NCBI GenBank assembly: GCA_002683515.1
Contig: NYTN01000035.1
Coordinates: 1-11,399 of the forward strand
Reading direction: 5' to 3'
DNA from: Rhodobiaceae bacterium
GTDB lineage: Bacteria > Pseudomonadota > Alphaproteobacteria > RS24
Length of the DNA: 11,399 nt
The position numbers and the translations under genes were made by a program. Below, in pieces: positions 1 to 6,751 of the stretch. The notes below the pieces were generated by a model. It saw only the letters and a program-made list of their open reading frames with translations, made no database searches and was not told where the DNA came from. Position 1 is the first letter of the stretch; the number at the start of each line of letters is the position of its first letter.

Positions 1-437
1 AAACTTCAGAAGTAACCGGACTGACTGTTGATGGATTTGAGATGCAAATAAAAGGCAATGTTTCAGACAAATTATCAATAACTGCTGGATACAGTAATAT
101 GGAAGGGGAAACATCCTCAGGTGGGGCTCCTCGGGAGATACCTGAAACAACTTTCTCTCTTTGGGGCATGTATGATGTTAACGACAAGTTCGGGTTAGGG
201 CTTGGCATAACATATCAAGATGAGTCTTTTATTGGTAATAATAATACCTCAAGAAAGCTACCCGATTATGAGCGGATTGACTTAGCCGCTTACTACCATG
301 TTTCTGAAGAAACCACGATTACTCTTAACGTAGAGAACTTAACTGACGAGTTGTACTTCCCGCATTCTCACAGCAGCCATCAGGCATCTGTAGGGGAGCC
401 TCTCAACGCAAGAGTATCTCTAAGAAGAAATTTCTAA
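1..437 (+). CDS. TonB-dependent outer-membrane receptor, C-terminal part (5' end outside window)
   Basis: This is the last ~145 residues of a TonB-dependent receptor, a 22-strand outer-membrane barrel that imports ferric siderophores or other large ligands with energy from TonB-ExbBD. The frame is open from base 3, so the ATG at 42 is an internal methionine and not the start. Visible signs are alternating amphipathic strands (VDGFEMQIKGNVSDKLSITA, then SLWGMYDVNDKFGLGLGITY), the late-barrel signature LNVENLTDELYF, and a C-terminal strand ending RVSLRRNF. A terminal Phe is the usual BAM recognition signal. The tail with GEP followed by N-A-R-V-S-L resembles siderophore receptors of the FhuE/FpvA type, but the ligand cannot be assigned because plug and TonB box lie outside the window. 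Its transcription converges on the reductase gene at 550-1713. Confidence 0.9.
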   Translation, partial: TSEVTGLTVDGFEMQIKGNVSDKLSITAGYSNMEGETSSGGAPREIPETTFSLWGMYDVNDKFGLGLGITYQDESFIGNNNTSRKLPDYERIDLAAYYHVSEETTITLNVENLTDELYFPHSHSSHQASVGEPLNARVSLRRNF

Positions 438-465
438 GGCCCCCCCTACACCTTAGATAACTTAA

Positions 466-555
466 GGAGGCAGTTTTTGGAAAGTGTATTGTTTATGAGT
501 GACAAACATTCCCTAAAGGGACACAACTCCAAATTCTGTCTCCTCTTTTTTATTC
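466..555 (+). terminator. Probable terminator with long imperfect inverted repeat after the receptor gene
   Basis: Arms 466-480 (GGAGGCAGTTTTTGG) and 529-543 (CCAAATTCTGTCTCC) pair over 15 positions with three imperfect pairs, one of them a possible G-U. Inside, GTGT (484-487) can pair with ACAC (521-524), and two small hairpins can form (491-507 and 511-520). A T-rich stretch, TCTTTTTTATTC, follows the right arm, so termination of the + strand receptor transcript is the simplest reading. The loop is much longer than in a typical intrinsic terminator, so this is inference. The T-run overlaps the stop codon of the opposing gene. Confidence 0.45.
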
Positions 556-1713
556 AAGGCAGAAAGTTAAGCCGGCATTAGCCTCAAGTCGGACAACAAG
601 CTTATCGCCCATAGCGGAAGCAACGGTATAAATACCTCCGCCAAGTTCCCCACAATCTTGCACAAGGCACAAAGCGCTCTCCGCAATCATTTTGGAGGTT
701 GAGCCATATCCAGGGTCCATATCTCCTTTAACAGAGGCTTTGAGGACAGAGCCATCTGCTCCTTCAGCGAGAAACAGCACATCATAATTCCCGGACTCGC
801 GCTTCTCCTTTGACGGGCCCTCCCCCGGCTGGGGCACATTATCACCATCAAGTGGTGAGGCCTTGGCAACGAATTCAGCGACAGCTTTGCCCTCGTCTCC
901 TATACCTGTCACCATCATTTCATCATAAAGAAAATCCTCACCATAAACATAATCCATAAGTGCATTTGAGCGGTGAACATTTTTGGTGTTAATCGCTGCC
1001 ATGATGAAAGGTGCAACCCATGCGCCCAGCACCTCATCTTCATAAGGATTGTTATCAGCAGGTTGCTCAGGGCCAGCTTTACCTGCTAGGCAGAAAGGGT
1101 CAATCAGCACGTCGAAAAGCTCAGGGCGTGTCTCTAAAGATTTCACGGTTGCCTTAAATGACGCAGCCGTACCGCCGGAAAACTCGCCATTCATTGCACG
1201 GACACGACCTCTGACACGTCCTGCAGGCTTACCCCATTTATCAATGGCGGCTTTTTGAACAAATTGCACACCTAAATCAAAAGGCACTGAGTCAAAGCCA
1301 CAGCTAAACACAAGACGGGCCCCGCTATTACTGGCTGTATCTTGATATTTACCAATCATGTCATACATCCAGCCCGGCTCACCGCATAAATCAACATAAT
1401 GCGTGCCCGCTTCTGCGCAGGCTTTGAGCAAACTCTCACCATAAAGCTGATAAGGCCCTGTAGTTGTTAGAACAACATCTGCCCGGGCGACCATACTTTT
1501 TAAAGAGTCCTCGTCATCAGAGTCAGCGATGATAAGCGGCACATCACCTGCACCCACTTCTTCTCTGACCGATTTAAGCTTTTCTTCATTACGACCAGCC
1601 ATAGCCCATTTCAGATTGTCGCCATATTGTGCGGCAAGGTATTCGGCAACCAGACGCCCCGTAAAGCCGCTAGCACCGTACACAACCAGACTGAATTGTT
1701 TTTCATTATTCAT
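550..1713 (-). CDS. Saccharopine dehydrogenase-like NAD(P)-binding reductase (COG3268 type)
   Basis: The predicted protein has 387 residues. It opens with a Rossmann fold: FSLVVYGASGFTGRLVAEYL places a G-A-S-G-F-T-G nucleotide loop at residues 13-19, and AGRNEEKL near residue 40 carries the arginine often linked to NADP preference. Further family signatures are DVVLTTTGPYQLYGESL, YVDLCGEPGWM and LVFSCGFDSVPFDLGV. These match the saccharopine dehydrogenase-like family that includes eukaryotic SCCPDH and the mycobacterial trans-acting enoyl reductases. True lysine-pathway activity is unlikely; a lipid-related or other oxidoreductase role is possible, but the substrate is unknown. The ATG at 1713 is supported by a GGGAG ribosome site about 8 bases upstream. 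The gene stands alone: it converges on the receptor gene and is divergent from the methyltransferase remnant. No clear -35/-10 pair was found upstream. Confidence 0.85.
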   Translation of the reverse strand: MNNEKQFSLVVYGASGFTGRLVAEYLAAQYGDNLKWAMAGRNEEKLKSVREEVGAGDVPLIIADSDDEDSLKSMVARADVVLTTTGPYQLYGESLLKACAEAGTHYVDLCGEPGWMYDMIGKYQDTASNSGARLVFSCGFDSVPFDLGVQFVQKAAIDKWGKPAGRVRGRVRAMNGEFSGGTAASFKATVKSLETRPELFDVLIDPFCLAGKAGPEQPADNNPYEDEVLGAWVAPFIMAAINTKNVHRSNALMDYVYGEDFLYDEMMVTGIGDEGKAVAEFVAKASPLDGDNVPQPGEGPSKEKRESGNYDVLFLAEGADGSVLKASVKGDMDPGYGSTSKMIAESALCLVQDCGELGGGIYTVASAMGDKLVVRLEANAGLTFCLE

Positions 1714-1811
1714 AATTGTAGTCTCCCTGATATATTGTCACATTATCGCTCAAACTAGACACATATTCTACCGGGCGCAATAAAAGCTCCTAACGGACAA
1801 ACTAATTGTTT

Positions 1812-1833
1812 ATACCATTAGAATTATTGGTAT
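1812..1833. promoter_or_regulatory. Operator-like dyad ATACCA-N10-TGGTAT
   Basis: Six-base arms (ATACCA at 1812-1817, TGGTAT at 1828-1833) are perfectly complementary around a 10-base AT-rich centre. The site lies about 100 bases upstream of the reductase start (1713) and just ahead of the methyltransferase remnant. The size and spacing would suit a dimeric repressor such as a TetR- or MarR-type protein, but no regulator gene is adjacent. The rest of the 1714-1859 spacer is AT-rich, with an A9 run at 1850-1858, and shows no gene. Confidence 0.3.
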
Positions 1834-1859
1834 TATCAAGCAATCAAAGAAAAAAAAAT

Positions 1860-2545
1860 AAAATAGTAGAATCTATAAAATTATTTGAGACGTCAGCACT
1901 GGCACTGCGTTTTTTGTAGGGTCAGGTATATTATTCCCTGGCTGTAGAGGATTATCTTTCCCACCTCGACCTGTCAGCCGGATATAGCCAACATGAAGCT
2001 TGCAACTCAATTTGGCCGCAATATGCGGAAGTCATATTCAATCGCAAGCACATAATCCTCAATCATATCAATGAACTTTGGCAAAAAACCTTCAATGCAA
2101 ATTATATCAGGTACCGCAGGTCTTGACCCGCTGGGGTTGGAATTGACGTGACGCCATAAATGGCTAGATATTTTTGAAATTGACCGCGAACAAATGTCCA
2201 TAAAAGCAGAGTTAATCAATAATCCAAGACTTCATCTTATTGAGGGCGATCTTGCCGACTCATCGTCAATTATCGACAAATTGAAACGTGCCGGTTGGCT
2301 ACAGTACAGACCAAATTTTTTGATTATGGAAGGCGTCAGTCGCTATCTAACACCTGATAATCTGAAAATTTTGTTCCAGCTATAAAACCTCATAATGCCT
2401 TTTCGACCATTCGCGGGAAAGTGGCATGAAGATTAGTAATAACTGGTCTCTCTACGCGACGAAACGTTACCGCACAGGGAACAAAATTCACTTACTTTCA
2501 GACGATTTTGGCTTGTTAGACGTAACAGCGTTTAAGGCTACTTGA
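1860..2545 (+). pseudogene. Decayed class I SAM-dependent methyltransferase (PPM1/LCM family, COG3315 type)
   Basis: A methyltransferase can be read only by switching frames. Positions 1860-2099 in one frame give SIKLFETSALALRFL, a TAG at 1917-1919, then QVYYSLAVEDYLSHLDLSAG and HIILNHINELWQKTFNA. Reading then shifts near 2093-2100 into QIISGTAGLDPLGLELT (SAM motif I), meets TGA at 2149-2151, and continues as RHKWLDIFEIDREQM (acidic loop), PRLHLIEGDLAD, and NFLIMEGVSRYLTPDNL, the hallmark EG-x3-YL segment. A TAA at 2383-2385 ends that frame. The C-terminal part resumes in a third frame, giving NNWSLYATKRYRTGNK and SDDFGLLDVTAFKAT up to TGA at 2543-2545. No start codon precedes the N-terminal homology. 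Four separate lesions in one conserved architecture indicate real decay rather than a sequencing slip. The open stretch 2194-2385 should not be called as an intact small gene. The ancestral substrate is unknown. Confidence 0.8.
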
Positions 2546-2577
2546 AGACACTTTAACCACATAAACCCTAGGGAGCA

Positions 2578-2892
2578 CTAATCTTTGCGGGCGAACATCT
2601 CTTGGCGCAAAGATTGATTAGTTTTAAGGGTTTTTTTTAGCTCGGCCTCACGAGACATTGCTGCCCCACGAGTTTTAAATAATTCAAAATGTAAAATCTG
2701 CCAGACTCTGCCTCTTGTGGCCTTTGCCCCTTTTCCGGCGTTGTGGGCTGCTAGCCGTTTTTCGAGATCATGCGTCCAACCAGAATAAAGACGAGGACTC
2801 CCGCCCTTGGCGCAGTCGGACCAAGAGCCAAGCACATAGGCATAGCACGGCTTCACTTTTGCTTTTCCGTCCATTTTATTGGATGCATCCAT
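2578..2892 (-). CDS. Small GIY-YIG domain protein (YhbQ/UPF0213-like)
   Basis: This 104-residue protein consists of little more than one GIY-YIG nuclease-fold domain. The two motif halves appear as YAYVL (residues 17-21) and LYSGWT (35-40). They are followed by the helix with the conserved arginine ([11 protein letters not shown]46), the family segment [10 protein letters not shown], and the acidic metal-site position in [10 protein letters not shown] (E82). This is the pattern of the short bacterial single-domain proteins (COG2827, YhbQ type), proposed to act on DNA; its cellular role is not settled. The spacer between the two motif strands ([13 protein letters not shown]) is longer than in many relatives. 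The start at 2892 has a weak AGAAAG ribosome site, and an in-frame ATG at 2874 is an alternative. It is divergent from bioB with an 87-base shared spacer. Confidence 0.85.
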   Translation of the reverse strand: MDASNKMDGKAKVKPCYAYVLGSWSDCAKGGSPRLYSGWTHDLEKRLAAHNAGKGAKATRGRVWQILHFELFKTRGAAMSREAELKKTLKTNQSLRQEMFARKD

Positions 2893-2909
2893 TGGTTCAT
2901 CTTTCTAAA

Positions 2910-2956
2910 GCATAATCGTGCACTAGACTTGCATAATCACCTAAAAATCGTAAATT
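2910..2956 (+). promoter_or_regulatory. Candidate bioB promoter with 21-bp-spaced direct repeat
   Basis: TTGCAT (2929-2934), a 16-base spacer and TAAATT (2951-2956) form a plausible sigma-70-type promoter, with transcription starting about 17 bases before the bioB ATG. The octamer GCATAATC occurs twice (2910-2917 and 2931-2938), exactly 21 bases apart, so both copies face the same side of the helix; the second overlaps the -35 box. This could be an activator or repressor site. I see no BioR-type box (TTATCTATAA) here. Confidence 0.4.
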
Positions 2957-2979
2957 GGCTAATCACAAAAGAGGTAGAT

Positions 2980-4008
2980 ATGACCACTCAAATAATACGC
3001 CATGATTGGACTGCGGAAGAAGTGCAGACCCTTTTTGACCTCCCTTTTAATGATCTGATTTTTGAGGCCCAGACAATTCATCGGAAGTTTTTCAACCCGA
3101 ATGAAGTGCAAATGTGCCAGCTTCTATCTATTAAAACAGGTGGGTGTCCAGAAGATTGTGGCTATTGCAGCCAATCGGCATTTGCCGAGTCAGATTTAGG
3201 CGCCAGCAAACTCATGGCTGTTGAAGAAGTTTTGCGCGAAGCCCTTAAAGCCAAAGAAGGCGGCGCAACACGATATTGCATGGGCGCAGCATGGCGCTCT
3301 CCCAAAGACCGGGATATGGAAAACCTTAAGGCTATGATTAGCGGCGTGCGAGACATGGGGTTGGAAACATGCGCAACACTCGGCATGCTGACTGAGGAGC
3401 AAGCCAAAGAACTGGCTGACGCTGGGTTGGATTATTATAATCACAACATTGATACCTCTGAAGAATTTTACAGTGAAATCATCACCACAAGAACCTTCCA
3501 AGATCGCCTTGATACGCTGGATGTTGTTAGAGATAGCGGCATGAAAGTCTGCTGTGGCGGCATTATCGGGATGGGAGAAAAAATACTCGATCGGGCTGAG
3601 ATGCTTCGCACACTGGCAAATCTTACCACTCACCCGGACTCCATTCCGATTAACCAGCTCATTTCCATTCCCGGTACTAAGCTAGAAAATGTCAATCTTC
3701 CCCATTCAATTGACTTTGTTCGCTGTATCGCTGTCGCTCGCATAATGATGCCCCGATCTACTGTGAGACTTTCGGCAGGGCGTGAAGAAATGTCAGATGA
3801 AATGCAAGCACTATGTTTCTTTGCCGGTGCAAATTCAATTTTTGTCGGTGAAGAGTTGCTGACTACTGACAATCCAGGACGCGATAAAGATGCCGCCCTG
3901 ATGTCCAAATTGGGTATTGAGGCGCTTGCGGCTTTTGAAGAACCAGCCTTGGATAAAGAACCAACAAATAGTCATTCCCCCATCCTTTTGCAAAAGAAGC
4001 TAGTCTAA
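2980..4008 (+). CDS. bioB: Biotin synthase
   Basis: This is a radical SAM enzyme that inserts sulfur into dethiobiotin in the last step of biotin synthesis. The protein has 342 residues, close to the 346 of the E. coli enzyme. The radical SAM cysteines are C56, C60 and C63 in [15 protein letters not shown], binding the 4Fe-4S cluster. The ligands of the second (2Fe-2S) cluster are all present: C100 (YCMGAAW), C131 (ETCATLGML), C191 ([12 protein letters not shown]) and R263 (TVRLSAGRE). [12 protein letters not shown] and [13 protein letters not shown] are also diagnostic. The frame is open back to 2770, but the ATG at 2980 starts the family-typical N-terminus and has an AAGAGG ribosome site 5 bases upstream. 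No other bio gene is adjacent, so the rest of the pathway must lie elsewhere. Its end converges on the response-regulator gene with only 21 bases between stops and no obvious terminator. Confidence 0.97.
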   Translation: MTTQIIRHDWTAEEVQTLFDLPFNDLIFEAQTIHRKFFNPNEVQMCQLLSIKTGGCPEDCGYCSQSAFAESDLGASKLMAVEEVLREALKAKEGGATRYCMGAAWRSPKDRDMENLKAMISGVRDMGLETCATLGMLTEEQAKELADAGLDYYNHNIDTSEEFYSEIITTRTFQDRLDTLDVVRDSGMKVCCGGIIGMGEKILDRAEMLRTLANLTTHPDSIPINQLISIPGTKLENVNLPHSIDFVRCIAVARIMMPRSTVRLSAGREEMSDEMQALCFFAGANSIFVGEELLTTDNPGRDKDAALMSKLGIEALAAFEEPALDKEPTNSHSPILLQKKLV

Positions 4009-4029
4009 CAGCTTAAATCTTATAATAAT

Positions 4030-4596
4030 TTATCGGGGGGCGCGTTTAGCGAGAATTCTTTGTAACGTGCGGCGATGCATATTTAACCGCCGAGCCGTCT
4101 CAGAAACATTGCGGTCGCAAAGTTCATATACACGCTGAATATGCTCCCACCTGACTCGGTCTGCAGACATAGGGTTTTCGGGTGGTTTTGGTTTGGATGC
4201 GCCATTTACCGTGAGAGCCGCTTCGATCTCATCAGCATCGGCAGGCTTGGCGAGATAATCCACCGCTCCCTTTTTAACAGCCTCAACAGCAGTTGTTATA
4301 TTACCATAACCGGTGAGCATAATCACACGCCCATCAGGGTTAACCTGTTGGACGGCTTCAATAACATCCATGCCATTACCATCCTGAAGACGCATATCAA
4401 CGACGGCATAGTCAGGCTTGACGCTTTTAGCCAGCACCAATCCTTCAGCCACATTATCAGCCATGCTGACGATATACCCACGGCGCTCCATAGCACGAGC
4501 AAGCCGAGTCAACCATGGCAGGTCGTCGTCAACCAGAAGCATGGTTTTACCCTCTGGAAGAATGATTTCTTCCGTATTTTGCGCAATATCAGTCAT
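4030..4596 (-). CDS. regA: RegA/ActR-family redox response regulator
   Basis: This 188-residue regulator has a receiver domain (about residues 17-130) and a Fis-type helix-turn-helix at the C-terminus. Receiver residues are visible: the acidic pocket D24/D25 (LLVDDD), phosphoacceptor D67 (YAVVDMRLQDGNG), T95 (IMLTGYG) and K117 (DYLAKPAD). A proline-containing linker (KPKPPENP) leads to WEHIQRVYELCDRN and SETARRLNMHRRTLQRILAK, which are almost invariant in RegA, PrrA, ActR and RoxR of Alphaproteobacteria. In studied species these proteins control photosynthesis, respiration, carbon or nitrogen fixation and oxidase genes according to redox state; the targets here are unknown. The start at 4596 follows a TGAGGA ribosome site. 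The gene lies 107 bases downstream of the RegB-type kinase, its presumed partner, and probably has an additional promoter of its own. Confidence 0.95.
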   Translation of the reverse strand: MTDIAQNTEEIILPEGKTMLLVDDDLPWLTRLARAMERRGYIVSMADNVAEGLVLAKSVKPDYAVVDMRLQDGNGMDVIEAVQQVNPDGRVIMLTGYGNITTAVEAVKKGAVDYLAKPADADEIEAALTVNGASKPKPPENPMSADRVRWEHIQRVYELCDRNVSETARRLNMHRRTLQRILAKRAPR

Positions 4597-4630
4597 AATA
4601 TCCTCATTAACCGATGAAAGTTATAATTTA

Positions 4631-4664
4631 TATATAGGTTTATAAATTTATTACGCAAATTTGC
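4631..4664 (-). promoter_or_regulatory. Candidate regA promoter with palindrome over the -35 box
   Basis: On the minus strand TTGCGT (4658-4653), a 16-base spacer and TATATA (4636-4631) make a good promoter match inside the gap between the kinase and regA. A perfect 10-base palindrome, GCAAATTTGC (4655-4664), overlaps the -35 element and would suit binding by a dimeric regulator, possibly RegA itself. This suggests that regA can be transcribed separately from the upstream kinase gene. The prediction rests on sequence pattern only. Confidence 0.45.
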
Positions 4665-4703
4665 AGCTAATGGTTCTGGAAACTTATGGTGATTATTGCT
4701 ATT

Positions 4704-6044
4704 TCAAACTTCCGGAATGGTCTCTAAAACTGCTCGTGACCATTTTACTTTGATCATTGCCCCCTTCTCAGGTGATGTTTTATTTGTCGCCACAACTTGT
4801 CCACCGGTTCTCTCCAGCAAAGTTTTGGCAATAAAAAATCCTAAACCCATGCCGGATTGCGCTGTCATATCGCCCGAAGCCGGACGCGAGGTCAACCAAG
4901 GCTCACCCAATCGGGGAAGAATGTCATAGGCAAAGCCCGGCCCGTCATCAGACACAAGAATTTCAATACTTTGCGCCTCAATCTTGGACGTAACAGCGAC
5001 CGAATTTATTGCAAATTCTCCCGCATTCTCAATGAGATTTCCTAGACCATAAATAATTTCAGGCTGTCGTATAATATAAGGCTCGGATATGTCCTCAGGC
5101 TCAATCTTTACGAAGATATCCTTATCGTGCCCGCCAGCTTCATCAATGGCTTCCTGTATAAGTGCTGATAGGGACATACGAGAAAAAATAGTGTCTCCCT
5201 GATCAGATTGTGTGGTTAGAGAGGACAGTATTTCCTTGCAACGTTTGGTTTCGGTGAGCAAAGATTGCAAATCCTCTGCTAACTCACTGTCAACGAGTGG
5301 GCTAGATTGTAATTCCTTGGCTATCAGACCGATTGTCCCAAGTGGTGTCCCAAGCTGATGCGCGGCAGCGGCAGCCAATCCATCCAAAGCAGATAATCTG
5401 TGTTCACGGGCAAGCACTTGTTGCAAGGCCGTACTCGCTGCACTCATCCGACGTCCCTCATGGCTAATGCGCCAGACGTAAGCCGAAATAAATGCCAAAC
5501 CAAGCATCAATGCCGCCCAAACGCCAAGCAGATAAATTTCAGGAAAATTCGGCGGCTGCCCTTTCCAGGGTAACGGCATATGGAAATAGGCCAAAAGGCT
5601 GATAACCGCACAAGACATACCCACCAACAATAAAGTGGCTCTAGCAGTCAAAACCGTTGCGGAGACAGTCACGGGCGCTAGGATCATCACAATAAAAGGA
5701 TTAGCAAGACCACCAGTCATAAATAAAAGCGCTGTCAACTGCAGTAAATCATACAACAGATAGGCTGCGGCAAATTTTGGCGATAGACGATAATTAGATG
5801 GATAATAAAGCCAAAGGCCAATATTGACCGCCACAGACATTAAGACCAGCCCAATACACGACAAAAGTGGCATTTGGTACTCAAGCACAAACCCGACAAT
5901 AAAAATTGTTACCGATTGACCAGAAACCGCCAGCCAACGTAACAGTGTTTGCACCCGCAAAAGTACCCCAGCATCACGGGTCAAAAACTGAGCTGATTGG
6001 CGAGCCCCACCATAAAAGTTAGCGTCAGCGATTTTTTCAGACAT
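4704..6044 (-). CDS. regB: RegB/ActS-family membrane redox sensor histidine kinase
   Basis: This is a 446-residue sensor kinase. About six hydrophobic segments occupy residues 36-192. The ubiquinone-site signature of the RegB family, GGLANPF, lies at residues 111-117. The H-box is AAAAAHQLGTPLGTIGL with phosphoacceptor H229. RCKEIL holds C269, matching the redox-active cysteine (Cys265) described for Rhodobacter capsulatus RegB. The ATPase domain shows the N-box LGNLIENAGEFA (N336, N340), DDGPGF (366-371) and GMGLGFFIAK (398-407). All residues expected for kinase activity are present. In the known family, an oxidised quinone pool or cysteine lowers autophosphorylation, and phosphate passes to RegA. 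The ATG at 6044 directly follows the TAA of the upstream ankyrin gene (TAA-ATG), with CAAGAG upstream as a weak ribosome site, so translation is probably coupled. regA follows downstream. Confidence 0.95.
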   Translation of the reverse strand: MSEKIADANFYGGARQSAQFLTRDAGVLLRVQTLLRWLAVSGQSVTIFIVGFVLEYQMPLLSCIGLVLMSVAVNIGLWLYYPSNYRLSPKFAAAYLLYDLLQLTALLFMTGGLANPFIVMILAPVTVSATVLTARATLLLVGMSCAVISLLAYFHMPLPWKGQPPNFPEIYLLGVWAALMLGLAFISAYVWRISHEGRRMSAASTALQQVLAREHRLSALDGLAAAAAHQLGTPLGTIGLIAKELQSSPLVDSELAEDLQSLLTETKRCKEILSSLTTQSDQGDTIFSRMSLSALIQEAIDEAGGHDKDIFVKIEPEDISEPYIIRQPEIIYGLGNLIENAGEFAINSVAVTSKIEAQSIEILVSDDGPGFAYDILPRLGEPWLTSRPASGDMTAQSGMGLGFFIAKTLLERTGGQVVATNKTSPEKGAMIKVKWSRAVLETIPEV

Positions 6045-6659
6045 TTACTCTTGAGCTTCTAAATAAGAGACAATTTTCCTATGGCGTTGTTCACGCGCCC
6101 AATCTAGTGCCGTCCGTCCGGTTAAATCCGTATCATCAGGATAAGCACCGTTTTCTATCAGCACCTTCACAGCCTCAAGGTGACCATTTCGTGCGGCTCT
6201 AATAAGCGGCACTTCACGTCGCAGGCCGGTTTTATCAGGGTCTGCACCTCCTTTTAGCAAGTGTTCGAGGATAGCTGAATGACCTGCCGCTGCAGCTACA
6301 CCAAGCGGCGTCCGATTATTGAGGCCGCGGTCATTGACCCTAGCCCCTCTTGAAATCAGATACCTAACACCAAGTTCATAACCGTTTTCTGCAACAATAA
6401 CGAGCACAGGATCACCTTCTCGGCTTCGACTATTAGGGCTGTGACCCTCAATAAATCCGCGCTCCATGATACCGACGCTATTATTTTTTGCGCCCTTAAC
6501 CATGTCACCTTCCTTACCAAAACCTTGAGCATTGGCCTTCAACGTAACGGTAAATATTGTAAGGCAGAGCCAGAAACCAAAGGGCCGAAGTGACCGACAA
6601 ACATTTTTTATGTTTTCAAGGCTATCCAATTGCATGGCCGTGACATCCTTATCAAGCAT
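6045..6659 (-). CDS. Secreted ankyrin-repeat protein upstream of regB
   Basis: This 204-residue protein has an N-terminal export signal: basic residues, a hydrophobic core (GFWLCLTIFTVTL, about 28-40) and a signal-peptidase-I-like site after ANA (residues 42-44). The mature part carries about four ankyrin repeats (roughly 82-113, 114-146, 147-179 and 180-204). Recognisable turns are RTPLGVAAAAGHSAILEHLL, PLIRAARNGHLEAVKVLIEN and GRTALDWARE. Ankyrin repeats bind proteins, so a periplasmic binding partner is likely but not identifiable. The ATG at 6659 has a GAGAAG ribosome site about 5 bases upstream; an ATG at 6635 would also leave a normal signal peptide. The stop abuts the regB start, implying co-transcription and possibly a role in sensing, though shared expression could be incidental. 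The cysteine at 21 lies in the basic region before the hydrophobic core, so it is not a lipobox. Confidence 0.85.
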   Translation of the reverse strand: MLDKDVTAMQLDSLENIKNVCRSLRPFGFWLCLTIFTVTLKANAQGFGKEGDMVKGAKNNSVGIMERGFIEGHSPNSRSREGDPVLVIVAENGYELGVRYLISRGARVNDRGLNNRTPLGVAAAAGHSAILEHLLKGGADPDKTGLRREVPLIRAARNGHLEAVKVLIENGAYPDDTDLTGRTALDWAREQRHRKIVSYLEAQE

Positions 6660-6671
6660 TTGTACTTCTCA

Positions 6672-6701
6672 TTGACACTGTTCAACATTCTGTAGCATAG
6701 A
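6672..6701 (+). promoter_or_regulatory. Candidate promoter for the SCO1/SenC gene
   Basis: A consensus -35 hexamer TTGACA (6672-6677) is followed by only weak -10 candidates at normal spacing: GCATAG at 17 bases or CATAGA at 18 bases. The better TAGAAT (6698-6703) is 20 bases away. A weak -10 would fit a promoter needing an activator, such as a RegA-type protein, but no binding site is clear. Confidence 0.35.
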
Positions 6702-6726
6702 ATAAGCGTTGTTGCCACGTATACAA
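6699..6726 (-). promoter_or_regulatory. Candidate promoter for the ankyrin-regB(-regA) operon
   Basis: On the minus strand TTGTAT (6726-6721), a 16-base spacer and TATTCT (6704-6699) resemble a sigma-70 promoter, placing the transcript start about 30 bases before the ankyrin ATG. Its -10 overlaps the putative -10 region of the divergent SCO gene, so the two directions may compete or share one regulator. Confidence 0.4.
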
Positions 6727-6739
6727 AACCCTTTTAAAC

Positions 6740-6751
6740 GGAGCTATTAGA

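Noticed and set aside
434..456. CTAAGG-N11-CCTTAG hairpin over the receptor stop codon as a terminator
   Set aside because: The stem is only six pairs and no T-run follows; the structure at 466-555 is a better candidate.
2007..2219. An open minus-strand frame of 70 codons
   Set aside because: It lies antisense to the methyltransferase remnant, whose peptide fragments are clearly family-like, and has no recognisable sequence or ribosome site of its own.
2194..2385. A short + frame of 63 codons with methyltransferase-like sequence as an intact gene
   Set aside because: The homology continues on both sides in disrupted form, so it is one piece of the pseudogene. Its ATG is an internal methionine of the ancestral protein.
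2881..2890. Palindrome GGATGCATCC at the start of the GIY-YIG gene
   Set aside because: It lies within codons 1-4 of the coding sequence and is short enough to be chance; no matching second site was seen.
2770..2979. A longer bioB start upstream of 2980
   Set aside because: The extra 70 codons overlap the GIY-YIG gene and the predicted promoter, are not biotin-synthase-like, and the ATG at 2980 has a good ribosome site.
3630..3908. A minus-strand frame inside bioB
   Set aside because: It is a shadow of the bioB reading frame, which holds all cluster ligands and family motifs.
4141..4617. A 158-codon + frame opposite regA, and similar long + frames opposite gyrB and recF
   Set aside because: These are antisense shadows of strongly conserved genes and show no independent motifs or ribosome sites.
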